Source of the DNA: Frateuria_A yonginensis
Lineage (GTDB): Bacteria > Pseudomonadota > Gammaproteobacteria > Xanthomonadales > Rhodanobacteraceae
Assembly (NCBI RefSeq): GCF_037137055.1
Contig: NZ_JBBBNY010000004.1
Span: forward strand, 124,001-188,000
Length of the DNA: 64,000 bases
Reading direction: 5' to 3'
This document shows, piece after piece, positions 52,400 through 60,630 of the stretch (positions are counted from its first letter, which is position 1; each line of letters starts with the position of its first letter). The notes below the pieces were generated by a model. It did not search any database and was not told the DNA's origin. It worked only from the letters and a program-made list of their open reading frames with translations. The position numbers were made by a program, and so were the translations under genes.

Positions 52400-53079
52400 A
52401 CCGCGACCGCACCGCTTTCCTGTTCGATCTCGACGGCACGCTGGTGGACAGCGTCTACCAGCACGTACTGGCCTGGAAGGAGGCGCTCGACCGCGAGGGC
52501 ATCGAGCTGTCGGTGTGGCGCATCCATCGCAAGATCGGCATGAGCGGCGGGTTGTTCACGCAGATCCTGCTGCGCGAAACCGGCATCGAGATTACCGAAG
52601 ACCGCGTGGCGCGCCTGCGCCGGTGGCACGCCGAAGCCTACGCACGGCGCGCCGAGGCTGGCGGCGTGCGGCCCCTGCCCGGCGCACGCGAACTGCTCGC
52701 CTGGCTGACCGACGCGGGCCTGCCCTGGGCGATCGCCACCAGTGGTCGCATGCAGACCGCCGCGCACAACCTGGAAGCGCTCGGCGTCGATCCGGCCCGG
52801 GTGCCGGTGGTGACCCGCGACGACGTCCGACATGCCAAGCCCGACCCGGACCTGTTCGTCACCGCCGCGGCGCGGCTGGGCGTGGACATCCAGCACGCGC
52901 TGGTGCTGGGCGACAGCATCTGGGACATGCTGGCGGCGCAACGCTGCCGCGCGCTCGGCGTGGGATTGCTGTCCGGCGGCTACGGGCAGGAGGAACTGGA
53001 GCGTGCGGGCGCGTTCCGCGTGTACGAGGATCCGGCGGACCTGCTGCGGCACATCGACGAGGTGGCGGCGCGAAGCTGA
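52396..53079 (+). CDS. HAD-superfamily sugar-phosphate phosphatase or phosphomutase
   Basis: A 227-residue HAD hydrolase of subfamily I with an alpha-helical cap. Motif I FLFDLDGTLVDS contains the nucleophile and acid aspartates; motif II is IATSGR, motif III is the lysine in HAKPDPDLF and motif IV is LVLGDSIWDMLAA. The family covers phosphoglycolate phosphatase and beta-phosphoglucomutase-like enzymes; the glk neighbourhood hints at a sugar phosphate, but the substrate is not resolvable by eye. Confidence 0.88.
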   Translation: MNRDRTAFLFDLDGTLVDSVYQHVLAWKEALDREGIELSVWRIHRKIGMSGGLFTQILLRETGIEITEDRVARLRRWHAEAYARRAEAGGVRPLPGARELLAWLTDAGLPWAIATSGRMQTAAHNLEALGVDPARVPVVTRDDVRHAKPDPDLFVTAAARLGVDIQHALVLGDSIWDMLAAQRCRALGVGLLSGGYGQEELERAGAFRVYEDPADLLRHIDEVAARS

Positions 53080-53538
53080 GGCATCGCGGCTTCGCGCGCC
53101 GGGCGCGGTGCAGTTCGCCGCCCTGAACGCGCCCCGGGTGATTCGCCGCGGCTGCAGCGCTGCCTTGGCGCCTCCTCCACGCCAGGGTGGGGGACGGGGC
53201 GCGCGGCGGCGATGCCGGTGCCGGCTTGTTGCCGTTCTATGCGGTTTTTTCCGCAAGCGATCGCGCCGCGTATCGGTAAGGGCGAGCTCCTACCGAGCAC
53301 GCGGCGCGGACAGCAAACCCGAGGGGCACCCGGACACGGAATCGCCACCGCGCGTCAGCGCACACCTCCGCGCCCCCTCACCCCACCCTCTCACGGCAGG
53401 GAACAAGAGCCAAACGCTCGACTAGGAGCGATCCCGCGGCATGCAAAGCTCGCCGCAGGCGGTCCGGATGACACGGCAAGGAGAACACCCCTCAGCGCCC
53501 CGCGGCAGGCGAAAAGGACACCCGCGCCCCGCGGCCGC
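53080..53538. other. Gene-free region with REP fragments
   Basis: No supported gene in about 460 bases between the convergent HAD and SNF2 genes. It contains degraded REP-like pieces (GGCGAGCTCCTAC near 53280, TAGGAGCGATCCCGCGGCAT near 53425), a CCCTCACCCC-type repeat near 53375, and a short TGCGG/CCGCA hairpin with a six-T loop near 53238. No intact terminator is seen. Confidence 0.6.
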
Positions 53539-56500
53539 TCACCCGGGCGCCAGCAGCGCATCCAGGTCGTCCTGGTCGAAGCTGAGCCTCTCGCGCGCGC
53601 CGCCGCCCTCGAGCACGGCCTCGGCCAGTTCCGCCTTGCGCGCCTTCAGCTCCTCGATGCGCTCTTCGACGGTGTTGGCGGTGATCAGGCGGAACACGAA
53701 CACCGGCTTGTCCTGGCCGATGCGGTGGGCGCGGTCGGAGGCCTGCGCCTCGGCGGCCGGATTCCACCAGGGGTCGTAGTGGATCACGGTGTCGGCGGCG
53801 GTGAGGTTGAGGCCCACGCCGCCGGCCTTGAGCGAGAGCAGGAACAGCGGTACGTCGCCGTCCTGGAAGCGTTGCACCGGCTGGGCGCGGTCGCGTGTCT
53901 CGCCGGTCAGGGTCACGTACGGCAGGCGGCGGCGGTCCAGCTCGTCGGCGATCAGCCGCAGCATCTCGGTGAACTGCGAGAACAGCAGCACCTTGCGGCC
54001 CTCGGCCAGCAGCGCCGGCAGCATGTCCATCAGCAGCTCGAACTTGGCCGACTCGCGCACGCCGCGGGCCGCCTCCAGCTTGACCAGGCGTGGATCGCAG
54101 CAGACCTGTCGCAGCTTGAGCAGCGCATCGAGCACGACGATGCCCGAGTGCTGGATGCCGCGCTGGGCGATCACCTCGCGCAGTTCGTCGGCCAGGGTCA
54201 GGCGCAGGCTCTCGTAGAGCTCGCGCTGGCGCCCGTCGAGCACCACGCGGCGGGTGATCTCGGTCTTGGGCGGCAGCTCCGCGGCGACCTGCGCCTTGGT
54301 CCGGCGCAGGATGAACGGGGCCAGGCGGCGGTTGAGGCGTTCCTGGCAGGCTTCGTCGTGCTGGCGCTCGATCGGCACGCGGTAGTGGCGGCGGAACGCA
54401 CCCTCGTCGCCGAGCAGGCCGGGCACGGCCAGGTCGACCTGCGACCACAGTTCGCCCAGGTGGTTTTCCAGCGGCGTGCCGGTGAGGCAGATGCAGCGCG
54501 GCGCGCGCAGGCTGAGCACGGCACGGCGCGCCTGCGTGCGCGGGTTCTTCACCTGCTGCGCCTCGTCCAGCACGATCAGCGCGAAGGGCTGCTTGCGCAA
54601 CGCGGCGACGTCGCGCGGCAGCAGCGCGTAACTGGTCAGCACGATGTCCTGCGTGCCCAGCTGGGAAAAGTCGCCGCTGCGCTGCGGGCCGTGCAGGGCC
54701 AGCACCTTGAGGGCGGGCGCGAAGCGTGCGATCTCGGCCTGCCAGTTGGGGATCAGGCTGGTCGGCACCACCACCAGCGCCGGCTGGGCCAGCGCGCCGC
54801 GCTGCTTCAGCGCGAGCAGGTGGGTGATCAGCTGCAGGGTTTTCCCCAAGCCCATGTCATCGGCGAGCACGCCGCCGACACCGGCTTCGGCCAGCGCGTT
54901 CAGCCAGCGCAGGCCCTCGCGCTGGTACGGGCGCAGCTCGACGGTGAGCCCCTCGGGCACGGCGTCGCTGGCGCGCTCGGCGGCATCGCGCAGGCGCGTG
55001 GTGAAACCGCGCAAGGCCTCGGGCGCCTGCAGTTCGCCGCCGCTGGGCAGCGCCTCGGCCAGTTCCTCCAGCCGGCCGGCCTGCACGCGCGGCAGGTGCA
55101 GCTTCTTCTTCGGGCGCTCGAGGTACTCGGCCAGCGGCGCGAGCAGGCCGCGCAGTTCCTTCAGCCGCACCGGCACGCGGCGGCGCTCGTCGACCGGCGC
55201 GTACCACACCGCGTCCTCGGGCTCGTTGGGCACCGGGCTCAGGTTGAGCTGGTGCTCGGCCAGCGCCTGCGCCACCGCGGGCAGCAGGTTGTGCCGCTTG
55301 CCTTCCACCTCGATGCCGATCTCCAGGTCGAAGGCGTGGTCGTCGGTGTCCTCGGTGGCGTTGCCGTACCAGCGCACCGGCCCTTCCAGCACCTCGAAGG
55401 GGAAGCTCGGCGCGTAGTCGAGCTGGAAGCCCTCGGCCTCGAGCTTGCCGCGCAGCGCGAGCCAGCGCGCGGGCGTGTTCACCTCCAGCGCGCCGGCGTA
55501 GCCCTTGCCGGGGAACAGCCAGGCGTCCTCGGGCAGGGTGTCGGCCAGGTCCCACGGCAGGCCCTCGGTATCCACGCCGGGGGTGAGGCCGGCGCGCTCC
55601 AGCTGTTCCATCGCCGAGAGCTCCTCGGCGCGACGGCGCGCGATCTCCACCAGGTGGCCGTTGCGCACGCGGCGCACCAGGGGTTCGCCGCCGCGACCGG
55701 GCAGGCGCTCGCCGGCGTAGTCGAAGGCCAGCCGCGCGTAGGCCAACGGCGGCGTGCCGGCGGCCAGGCGGGCATGGCGGGTCAGCGCGTGCAGGGTCAG
55801 TACCGGCTTGGGCGCGAGCTCGGCGCGACGCAGCTCGTCGAATACCTGCGGCGGCGGCAGGCGCTGGCCCAGCGGCGAGCCTTTCAGCGCCTTGAGCAAG
55901 GGCCGGCTGTCGTCGTGCTTGAGCGGCGGCAGGTCGAGCCAGTGCGATTCGCGCGGCTCGGCCTCCAGCAGGCCGATGCAGGCGTGCTCGGCGTCCAGGT
56001 ACCAGAGATTGTCCAGGCGTAGCAGGCGCTGGTTCTGGCCCAGCGTCGGCAGCAGGCGCTGGCTGCCGTCCTGCTCGAGCTGCCAGTGCCAGGCGAGCGG
56101 ATGCGCCTTGCCGCGCGAGAGCCGCAGCCCGGCCAGGCCACCGAGGAAGCACGGCGCGGTATCCAGCATCTGCGCCAGCAGCGCATCGCCGAGGTGGCCG
56201 GCCAGGCGCACGTAGCTGCGTCCCTTGCGCACGCTTTGCGGCAGGCCGAGCACGGTGGCGGCCAGGTGCTGCTCGTGCGGCTCCAGTGGGGCATGGGCGA
56301 GATGGCGGCTGTCCAGCGGGGTGGGCCGCGCGTAGCGGCCGTGCTCGGCGACGACCAGCAACACCGGCGCCACGTCCAGGTGGGCGTAGGCGGCCCCCTC
56401 CTCCGGCACCACCTCCAGGAAGAAGCCGAGCACCTGGGTCTCGACCGGCGCAGGCGCCGGCGGCTTGAACAGACGGCGCCAGGCCGGTGGCAGGCCGCTG

Positions 56501-56568
56501 CCGGCCACGTCCTGCGGTGCGGACGTGTTTTCGGCGGGCTGCTTTTCGTCCGGTTGCTGCATGCGCAT
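53539..56568 (-). CDS. SNF2-family DEAD/DEAH-box helicase
   Basis: A 1009-residue SWI2/SNF2-type ATPase. The N-terminal ~500 residues are specific to this bacterial group and show no motif I know. The C-terminal half holds the motor: Walker A DDMGLGKTLQ at about residue 574, VVPTSLIPNW, the DEAQ box in LDEAQQVKNP, LTGTPLENHLGELW, then KVLLFSQFTEML, SLKAGGVGLNLTAAD and SDRAHRIGQDKPV. Such proteins remodel protein-DNA complexes or aid transcription recycling; the target is unknown. Start at MRMQQPDEK, since upstream codons run into a REP pair. Confidence 0.9.
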   Translation of the reverse strand: MRMQQPDEKQPAENTSAPQDVAGSGLPPAWRRLFKPPAPAPVETQVLGFFLEVVPEEGAAYAHLDVAPVLLVVAEHGRYARPTPLDSRHLAHAPLEPHEQHLAATVLGLPQSVRKGRSYVRLAGHLGDALLAQMLDTAPCFLGGLAGLRLSRGKAHPLAWHWQLEQDGSQRLLPTLGQNQRLLRLDNLWYLDAEHACIGLLEAEPRESHWLDLPPLKHDDSRPLLKALKGSPLGQRLPPPQVFDELRRAELAPKPVLTLHALTRHARLAAGTPPLAYARLAFDYAGERLPGRGGEPLVRRVRNGHLVEIARRRAEELSAMEQLERAGLTPGVDTEGLPWDLADTLPEDAWLFPGKGYAGALEVNTPARWLALRGKLEAEGFQLDYAPSFPFEVLEGPVRWYGNATEDTDDHAFDLEIGIEVEGKRHNLLPAVAQALAEHQLNLSPVPNEPEDAVWYAPVDERRRVPVRLKELRGLLAPLAEYLERPKKKLHLPRVQAGRLEELAEALPSGGELQAPEALRGFTTRLRDAAERASDAVPEGLTVELRPYQREGLRWLNALAEAGVGGVLADDMGLGKTLQLITHLLALKQRGALAQPALVVVPTSLIPNWQAEIARFAPALKVLALHGPQRSGDFSQLGTQDIVLTSYALLPRDVAALRKQPFALIVLDEAQQVKNPRTQARRAVLSLRAPRCICLTGTPLENHLGELWSQVDLAVPGLLGDEGAFRRHYRVPIERQHDEACQERLNRRLAPFILRRTKAQVAAELPPKTEITRRVVLDGRQRELYESLRLTLADELREVIAQRGIQHSGIVVLDALLKLRQVCCDPRLVKLEAARGVRESAKFELLMDMLPALLAEGRKVLLFSQFTEMLRLIADELDRRRLPYVTLTGETRDRAQPVQRFQDGDVPLFLLSLKAGGVGLNLTAADTVIHYDPWWNPAAEAQASDRAHRIGQDKPVFVFRLITANTVEERIEELKARKAELAEAVLEGGGARERLSFDQDDLDALLAPG

Positions 56569-56665
56569 GCGGTCCGCTGTGCCGGCCAAAAGGCCGAGCT
56601 TAGCAAGGGCATGGGTGGCGTGCGCGTCGAGGACGCAGGTTCCTGCGCAACCGGGGTGTGCAGAG

Positions 56666-56734
56666 TAGGTGGAGCGAGCTGGCTCCCGATGTTGCGCCGC
56701 CGCAAAACGGATCCGCGGCAAGCTCGCTCCTACG
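56666..56734. repeat. Degenerate REP pair
   Basis: GTAGGTGGAGCGAGCTGGCT at the left and GCGGCAAGCTCGCTCCTAC at the right, about 28 bases apart. Both arms carry changes from the core, but GGAGCGAGCT/AGCTCGCTCC still pairs. It lies between the gpsA stop and the start of the SNF2 gene on the minus strand. Confidence 0.65.
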
Positions 56735-56748
56735 GGAACGCGACCACC

Positions 56749-57774
56749 TCAGGCGTGACCGAACAGGCCCTGCGGATACTCCGGCTTCTGCTCGCGCGCC
56801 ATCAGCAGGCGTACCCCCTCGACCGGGGTCACCTCGCCGTGCAGCACGGCGCGCACGCCGCTGGCGATCGGCAGCTCCAGGCCGTGCTGGTCGGCGAGCC
56901 GGGCCACTTCGTCGGCCGTCACCACGCTCTCCACCACCTGGCCGATCTGCCGCACCGCCTCGTCCAGCGGGATGCCCTGGCCCAGGGCCAGGCCGAGCCG
57001 GCGGTTGCGCGAGAGATCGCCGGTGCAGGTCAGCACCAGGTCGCCCAGGCCGGACAGGCCCATCAGCGTCTCCGGCCGGGCGCCCAGCGCCAGGCCCAGG
57101 CGCAGCATCTCGTTCATGCCGCGGGTGATCAGGCCGGCGCGGGCGTTGAGGCCCAGCTGCATGCCGTCGGCCACGCCGGTGGCTACCGCCAGCACGTTCT
57201 TCATGGCGCCGCCGAGCTCGGCGCCCAGCACGTCGTTGCCGGAATAGGCGCGGAAGTTCGGCGCGTGCAGCAGCGCGGCGAGCGCCTGGGCGAAGGCCTC
57301 GTCCTCCGAGTGCACGGTGACCGCGCTGGGCTGGCCGGCGGCGACCTCGCGCGCGAACGACGGGCCGGTCACCACCGCGGCCGGGCGGCCCGGCAGCTTG
57401 CCCGCCACCAGTTCGTGCAGGAAGCGGCCGGTGCCCGGCTCGAAGCCCTTGGTCGCCCAGGCGATCGCGGTGTCCGGGCCGAGCAGCGGCGCCAGCTCGT
57501 CCAGCAGGGCGGCAAAGGCGTGGCTGGGCACCACGATCAGCACGATGTCGGCATCACGCACGGCGACGGCCAGCTCGGGCTCGTAGGCGAGCCCGGCCGG
57601 CAGCTCCAGGTCGGGCAGGTAGCGCTGGTTGCGGCGGCTGCCCGCCATCGCCGCCAGGGCGTCGCGGTCACGCCCCCACAGCCGGGTGGCCACGCCGTTG
57701 CGCGCGGCGAGCGCCGCCAGCGCGGTACCCCAGGAGCCGGCGCCGAGCACGGCGAGGATCGGATGGTCCCGCAT
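56749..57774 (-). CDS. gpsA: Glycerol-3-phosphate dehydrogenase [NAD(P)+]
   Basis: Makes sn-glycerol 3-phosphate for phospholipid synthesis. The 341-residue protein starts with the Rossmann motif VLGAGSWGTALAALAARNG, has VPSHAF, the AWATKGFEPGTG segment, VTGPSFAREVA, the catalytic lysine in GGAMKNVLAVATG and GLSGLGDLVLTCTGDLSRN. All are diagnostic. It follows secB by 12 bases on the same strand, the common secB-gpsA order. Confidence 0.97.
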   Translation of the reverse strand: MRDHPILAVLGAGSWGTALAALAARNGVATRLWGRDRDALAAMAGSRRNQRYLPDLELPAGLAYEPELAVAVRDADIVLIVVPSHAFAALLDELAPLLGPDTAIAWATKGFEPGTGRFLHELVAGKLPGRPAAVVTGPSFAREVAAGQPSAVTVHSEDEAFAQALAALLHAPNFRAYSGNDVLGAELGGAMKNVLAVATGVADGMQLGLNARAGLITRGMNEMLRLGLALGARPETLMGLSGLGDLVLTCTGDLSRNRRLGLALGQGIPLDEAVRQIGQVVESVVTADEVARLADQHGLELPIASGVRAVLHGEVTPVEGVRLLMAREQKPEYPQGLFGHA

Positions 57775-57786
57775 GGAATGTCGACG

Positions 57787-58293
57787 TCAGCTGTTGAGCG
57801 TCGGCGCCTCGCCGCCACCGGCCATGCGGCGCTGCTGCTCGGCGAACAGGGCGTCGAAGTTGATCGGCTGCAGCAGGAACGGCGGGAAGCCGCCCTCCAG
57901 CACCAGCGAGGAGATCACCTGGCGCGCATACGGGAACAGCAGGTTCGGGCAATAGCTGCCGATGATCCCGGCCTGGTCCTGCTCGTTGAAGCCGGCAATG
58001 CCGAACACGCCGGCCTGGTGCACCTCGGCCAGGTACGCGGTGCGCTCGCCCAGCGTGCAGGTCAGGGTCAGGCTGAGCACCACTTCGTACAGGTCGTTGC
58101 CCAGTTCGGTGGCGCGCTGGCCCAGGTTCAGCTGGACCTGCGGCTGCGCCTGCTCGTTCTCGCCGATCTCCTGGAAGATCTGCGGCGCGTTGGGCGCCTC
58201 GAAGGAAACGTCCTTGACGTAGATCTTCTGCAGCATCAGCTGCGGCATCACCGGGCCGTTGGCCTGGTCGTTGGCGGGCGTGACTTCTGCCAT
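57787..58293 (-). CDS. secB: Protein-export chaperone SecB
   Basis: Tetrameric chaperone that keeps preproteins unfolded and hands them to SecA. The 168-residue product matches: LMLQKIYVKDVSFEAPNAP near the start, VQLNLGQRATELGNDLYEV, and the conserved CPNLLFPYARQVIS and GFPPFLLQPINF near the end. Normal size. It is the first gene of secB-gpsA and is divergent from rpmB. Confidence 0.97.
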   Translation of the reverse strand: MAEVTPANDQANGPVMPQLMLQKIYVKDVSFEAPNAPQIFQEIGENEQAQPQVQLNLGQRATELGNDLYEVVLSLTLTCTLGERTAYLAEVHQAGVFGIAGFNEQDQAGIIGSYCPNLLFPYARQVISSLVLEGGFPPFLLQPINFDALFAEQQRRMAGGGEAPTLNS

Positions 58294-58388
58294 CTTGGAG
58301 TCCCTCGGAATCGTGAGTGCGGCGGAGCAAAGGGGGCGATTGTTCCATACATCCGCCGCCCCCGCCATGCCCGCCCCGTGAGCAAGGC

Positions 58389-58418
58389 TTGCGCAGGCGC
58401 CTGTTTTTCCGGGACAAT
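58389..58418 (+). promoter_or_regulatory. Possible rpmB-rpmG promoter
   Basis: TTGCGC (58389-58394) and GACAAT (58413-58418) with 18 bases between them, in the divergent secB/rpmB gap. It would give a leader of about 165 bases before rpmB. The assignment rests only on hexamer resemblance. Confidence 0.4.
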
Positions 58419-58589
58419 ACGCGGCTCGACTTGGGGCCACCCGGCATACCGGCCTTTCCGCGACGCGATGCGGATCATCGCCGGCCCCGCGTCGAGCGCG
58501 ACACCCTCCAGCATCGCGTGGCGCCATGGCGCCGCTGGGCCGATGCCGTCCTGGCCAACGGGCGGTCAAAACCGATTACGGAGGCTCTC

Positions 58590-58826
58590 ATGGCCCGTGT
58601 ATGTCAAGTCACCGGAAAGGGCGTGCAGACCGGCAACAACGTCTCGCATGCCAACAACAAGACCCGTCGCCGCTGGTTGCCCAACCTGCACGAGCGCCGC
58701 TTCTGGGTCGCCAGCGAAAACCGCTGGGTGAAGCTGCGCGTCTCCAACGCCGCGCTGCGCACCATCGACAAGAATGGCATCGAGGCCGTGATCGCCGAGC
58801 TGCGTGCCCGCGGCGAGAAGGTCTGA
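58590..58826 (+). CDS. rpmB: 50S ribosomal protein L28
   Basis: Small basic protein of the large subunit. The 78-residue product is typical: MARVCQVTGKGVQTGNNVSH, then NNKTRRRWLPNLHERRFWV and a C-terminal helix IEAVIAELRARGEKV. GGAGG lies before the ATG. rpmG follows ten bases after its stop, the conserved rpmBG pair. Confidence 0.98.
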   Translation: MARVCQVTGKGVQTGNNVSHANNKTRRRWLPNLHERRFWVASENRWVKLRVSNAALRTIDKNGIEAVIAELRARGEKV

Positions 58827-58836
58827 GGATTGAACC

Positions 58837-59004
58837 ATGGCTAACAAGACCCAAGACAAGATCCGCCTGATCTCCTCGGCCGGCACCGGCCACTTCTACA
58901 CCACGCAGAAGAACAAGAAGAACACGCCGGAGAAGTTCGAGTTCAAGAAGTATGATCCGGTGATCCGCAAGCACGTGATCTACAAGGAAGGCAAGATCAA
59001 GTGA
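58837..59004 (+). CDS. rpmG: 50S ribosomal protein L33
   Basis: A 55-residue ribosomal protein: MANKTQDKIRLISSAGTGHF, then YTTQKNKKNTPEKFEFKKYD and the terminal HVIYKEGKIK. It has no zinc-binding cysteines, so it is the Cys-minus form of L33. It follows rpmB closely and is followed by a terminator. Confidence 0.97.
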   Translation: MANKTQDKIRLISSAGTGHFYTTQKNKKNTPEKFEFKKYDPVIRKHVIYKEGKIK

Positions 59005-59011
59005 TGCAAAG

Positions 59012-59040
59012 AAGCCCGCCCCTGTGGCGGGTTTCTTTTT
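59012..59040 (+). terminator. Rho-independent terminator of rpmBG
   Basis: AAGCCCGCC, a five-base CCTGT loop and GGCGGGTTT form a 9-bp stem (one G-T pair), followed by CTTTTT. It begins eight bases after the rpmG stop. Confidence 0.92.
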
Positions 59041-59137
59041 GCGCCTGCGGAAGGCCTCCCCCGGCCCCCTGCGCCACGGCGTATGCTCGACGCTGCAGCG
59101 CGGCTGCGGACAGGCCGCGCACCTCCGGAGAGCCGCC

Positions 59138-59650
59138 ATGTCCCGTTTTCGCCCGCGCCCAACGCTCGCCCTGGTCCTGCTGCTCGCGACGGCCGCGCAC
59201 GCGGCCGACCCCGCTCCGGTCACCGTGCGTTTCGACCACCCCGGGAATTTCACCGAGACCCGCGAGGTGCACGCCTTCGCACCCTCGGAGTCCGGTAACG
59301 ACTACCTCGACACGCTCGCCCGCTACATCGAGCGGCGCGCCGCCAGCATCCTCGCGCCCGGGCAACACCTGGAGATCGTCGTCGAGGACGTCGACCGCGC
59401 CGGCTCCTACCTGCCCTCGCTGGGTTCGCTCCATCCGGTCCGCATCGTCGAGGATCTGTATCCGCCACGCATCCGCCTGCGTTTCCGCCTGTTCGACGAA
59501 CACGGCGCCGTGATCCGCGAAGGCGAGCGCAAGCTGACCGACCTGGCCTTCCTGCAGGACGGGGCGGTCGCCGGCCGCAACACCGACCCGCTGCGCTACG
59601 AGAAACGGTTGATCGACCGCTGGCTGGCCAAGGGGCCCCAAGGGCTTTGA
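59138..59650 (+). CDS. DUF3016-type periplasmic protein
   Basis: A 170-residue secreted protein: signal peptide to about residue 22 (LALVLLLATAAHA), then a domain with VTVRFDHPGNFTETRE, a LDTLARYIERRAASILAPG helix and VVEDVDRAGSYLPS, which resembles DUF3016. Function is unknown. GGAG precedes the chosen ATG at 59138. It is separate from rpmBG by the terminator. Confidence 0.75.
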   Translation: MSRFRPRPTLALVLLLATAAHAADPAPVTVRFDHPGNFTETREVHAFAPSESGNDYLDTLARYIERRAASILAPGQHLEIVVEDVDRAGSYLPSLGSLHPVRIVEDLYPPRIRLRFRLFDEHGAVIREGERKLTDLAFLQDGAVAGRNTDPLRYEKRLIDRWLAKGPQGL

Positions 59651-59687
59651 GCCACGCGAGCGCCCACCACGCATCGGGACACGCGCC

Positions 59688-60233
59688 ATGACGACGCCCA
59701 CGGCGCTTTTCCCCGCCCTGCTCGCGGCCGACTGGCACGCGCTGGCCGCTCCGGTGCAGCGCGTGCACGGTGCCGCCGCCTGCATGCGCGCACGCGGCAT
59801 GGCCGAGGTCGAAGGCGCCGCGCATCTGCCCGCGCGCTTGCTGCGTCGATGGCTGGGTTTGCCTGTGCCGGGCCCGGCACAGACGCTTGAAGTGACGATC
59901 GAACGACAGGGGCGCACGGAGACCTGGACCCGCCGCTTCGCCACCTGCCGCATGCGTTCGCAGCTCACCGGCGCGGAAGATGGCTACCTGCACGAAACGC
60001 TGGGGCCGGTGCGGCTGCATTTCGAACTGCGTCGCGACGGCCAGGCGATCGACTGGCGGCTGCGCGGCGGCCGTCTGTTCGGACTGCCGCTGCCACGCGC
60101 CTGCTTCGGCCGCGTAGCCTCGCGAAGCGGTGCCGAGGGCGACCGCTACACGTTCCACGTCGAGACTCGGTTGCCCTTGCTGGGCAGGCTCGTGGCCTAC
60201 CGCGGCTGGCTGGAGCCGGTGGATGCGCGCTGA
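59688..60233 (+). CDS. DUF4166 protein
   Basis: A 181-residue soluble protein resembling DUF4166: FPALLAADWHALAAPVQRVH at the start, AEVEGAAHLPARLLRRWLGLP, ETWTRRFATCRMRSQL and GPVRLHFELRRDGQAIDWRL. DUF4166 domains are sometimes fused to saccharopine-dehydrogenase-like reductases; here such a reductase is the third gene along, on the opposite strand. Role unknown. Its 3' end overlaps the DCC gene by 11 bases if the first ATG of that gene is used. Confidence 0.78.
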   Translation: MTTPTALFPALLAADWHALAAPVQRVHGAAACMRARGMAEVEGAAHLPARLLRRWLGLPVPGPAQTLEVTIERQGRTETWTRRFATCRMRSQLTGAEDGYLHETLGPVRLHFELRRDGQAIDWRLRGGRLFGLPLPRACFGRVASRSGAEGDRYTFHVETRLPLLGRLVAYRGWLEPVDAR

Positions 60234-60630
60234 GATGCCCGTGATCGTCTTCGACGGCGTCTGCGTGCTGTGCAGCCGCTGGGTGGAATTCGTGCTGAAG
60301 CACGACCGCGCCGGCCGCTTCCGGTTGGCCGCCATGCAGGGGACGCAGGGGCGGGCACTGCTGCAGGCGCATGGCCTGTCGGCCGACGACCCGGCTTCGC
60401 TGCTGCTGGTGCAGGACGGCCACGGCTACACCGACACCACGGCGATCATCCGCGTGCTGCGCCGGCTCGGCGGCCCGTGGCTGGCCGTGGCCACACTGCT
60501 GCGCCTGGTACCACGGTTCTGCCGCGACCCGGCCTACCGCTGGATCGCCCGCCGTCGCTACCGCCTGTTCGGCCGCCGTGCGGCCTGCCGCATTCCCGAT
60601 CCGGCACAGGCCTGGCGCTTTCTGGACTAG
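60223..60630 (+). CDS. DCC-family thiol-disulfide oxidoreductase-like protein (DUF393)
   Basis: A 135-residue thioredoxin-fold protein named for its DxxCxxC motif: here FDGVCVLCSRWVEFVL with Asp11, Cys14 and Cys17. The rest follows the family (a DTTAIIRVLRRLGG helix, then YRWIARRRYRLFGRR). I chose ATG 60223, which follows GGAG and overlaps the DUF4166 gene; ATG 60235 is the alternative. The last four bases overlap the convergent reductase gene. Substrate unknown. Confidence 0.83.
   Translation: MRAEMPVIVFDGVCVLCSRWVEFVLKHDRAGRFRLAAMQGTQGRALLQAHGLSADDPASLLLVQDGHGYTDTTAIIRVLRRLGGPWLAVATLLRLVPRFCRDPAYRWIARRRYRLFGRRAACRIPDPAQAWRFLD

Noticed and set aside
53212..56022. 936-codon plus-strand open frame
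   Set aside because: Mirror of the SNF2 helicase, whose motifs are unmistakable on the minus strand.
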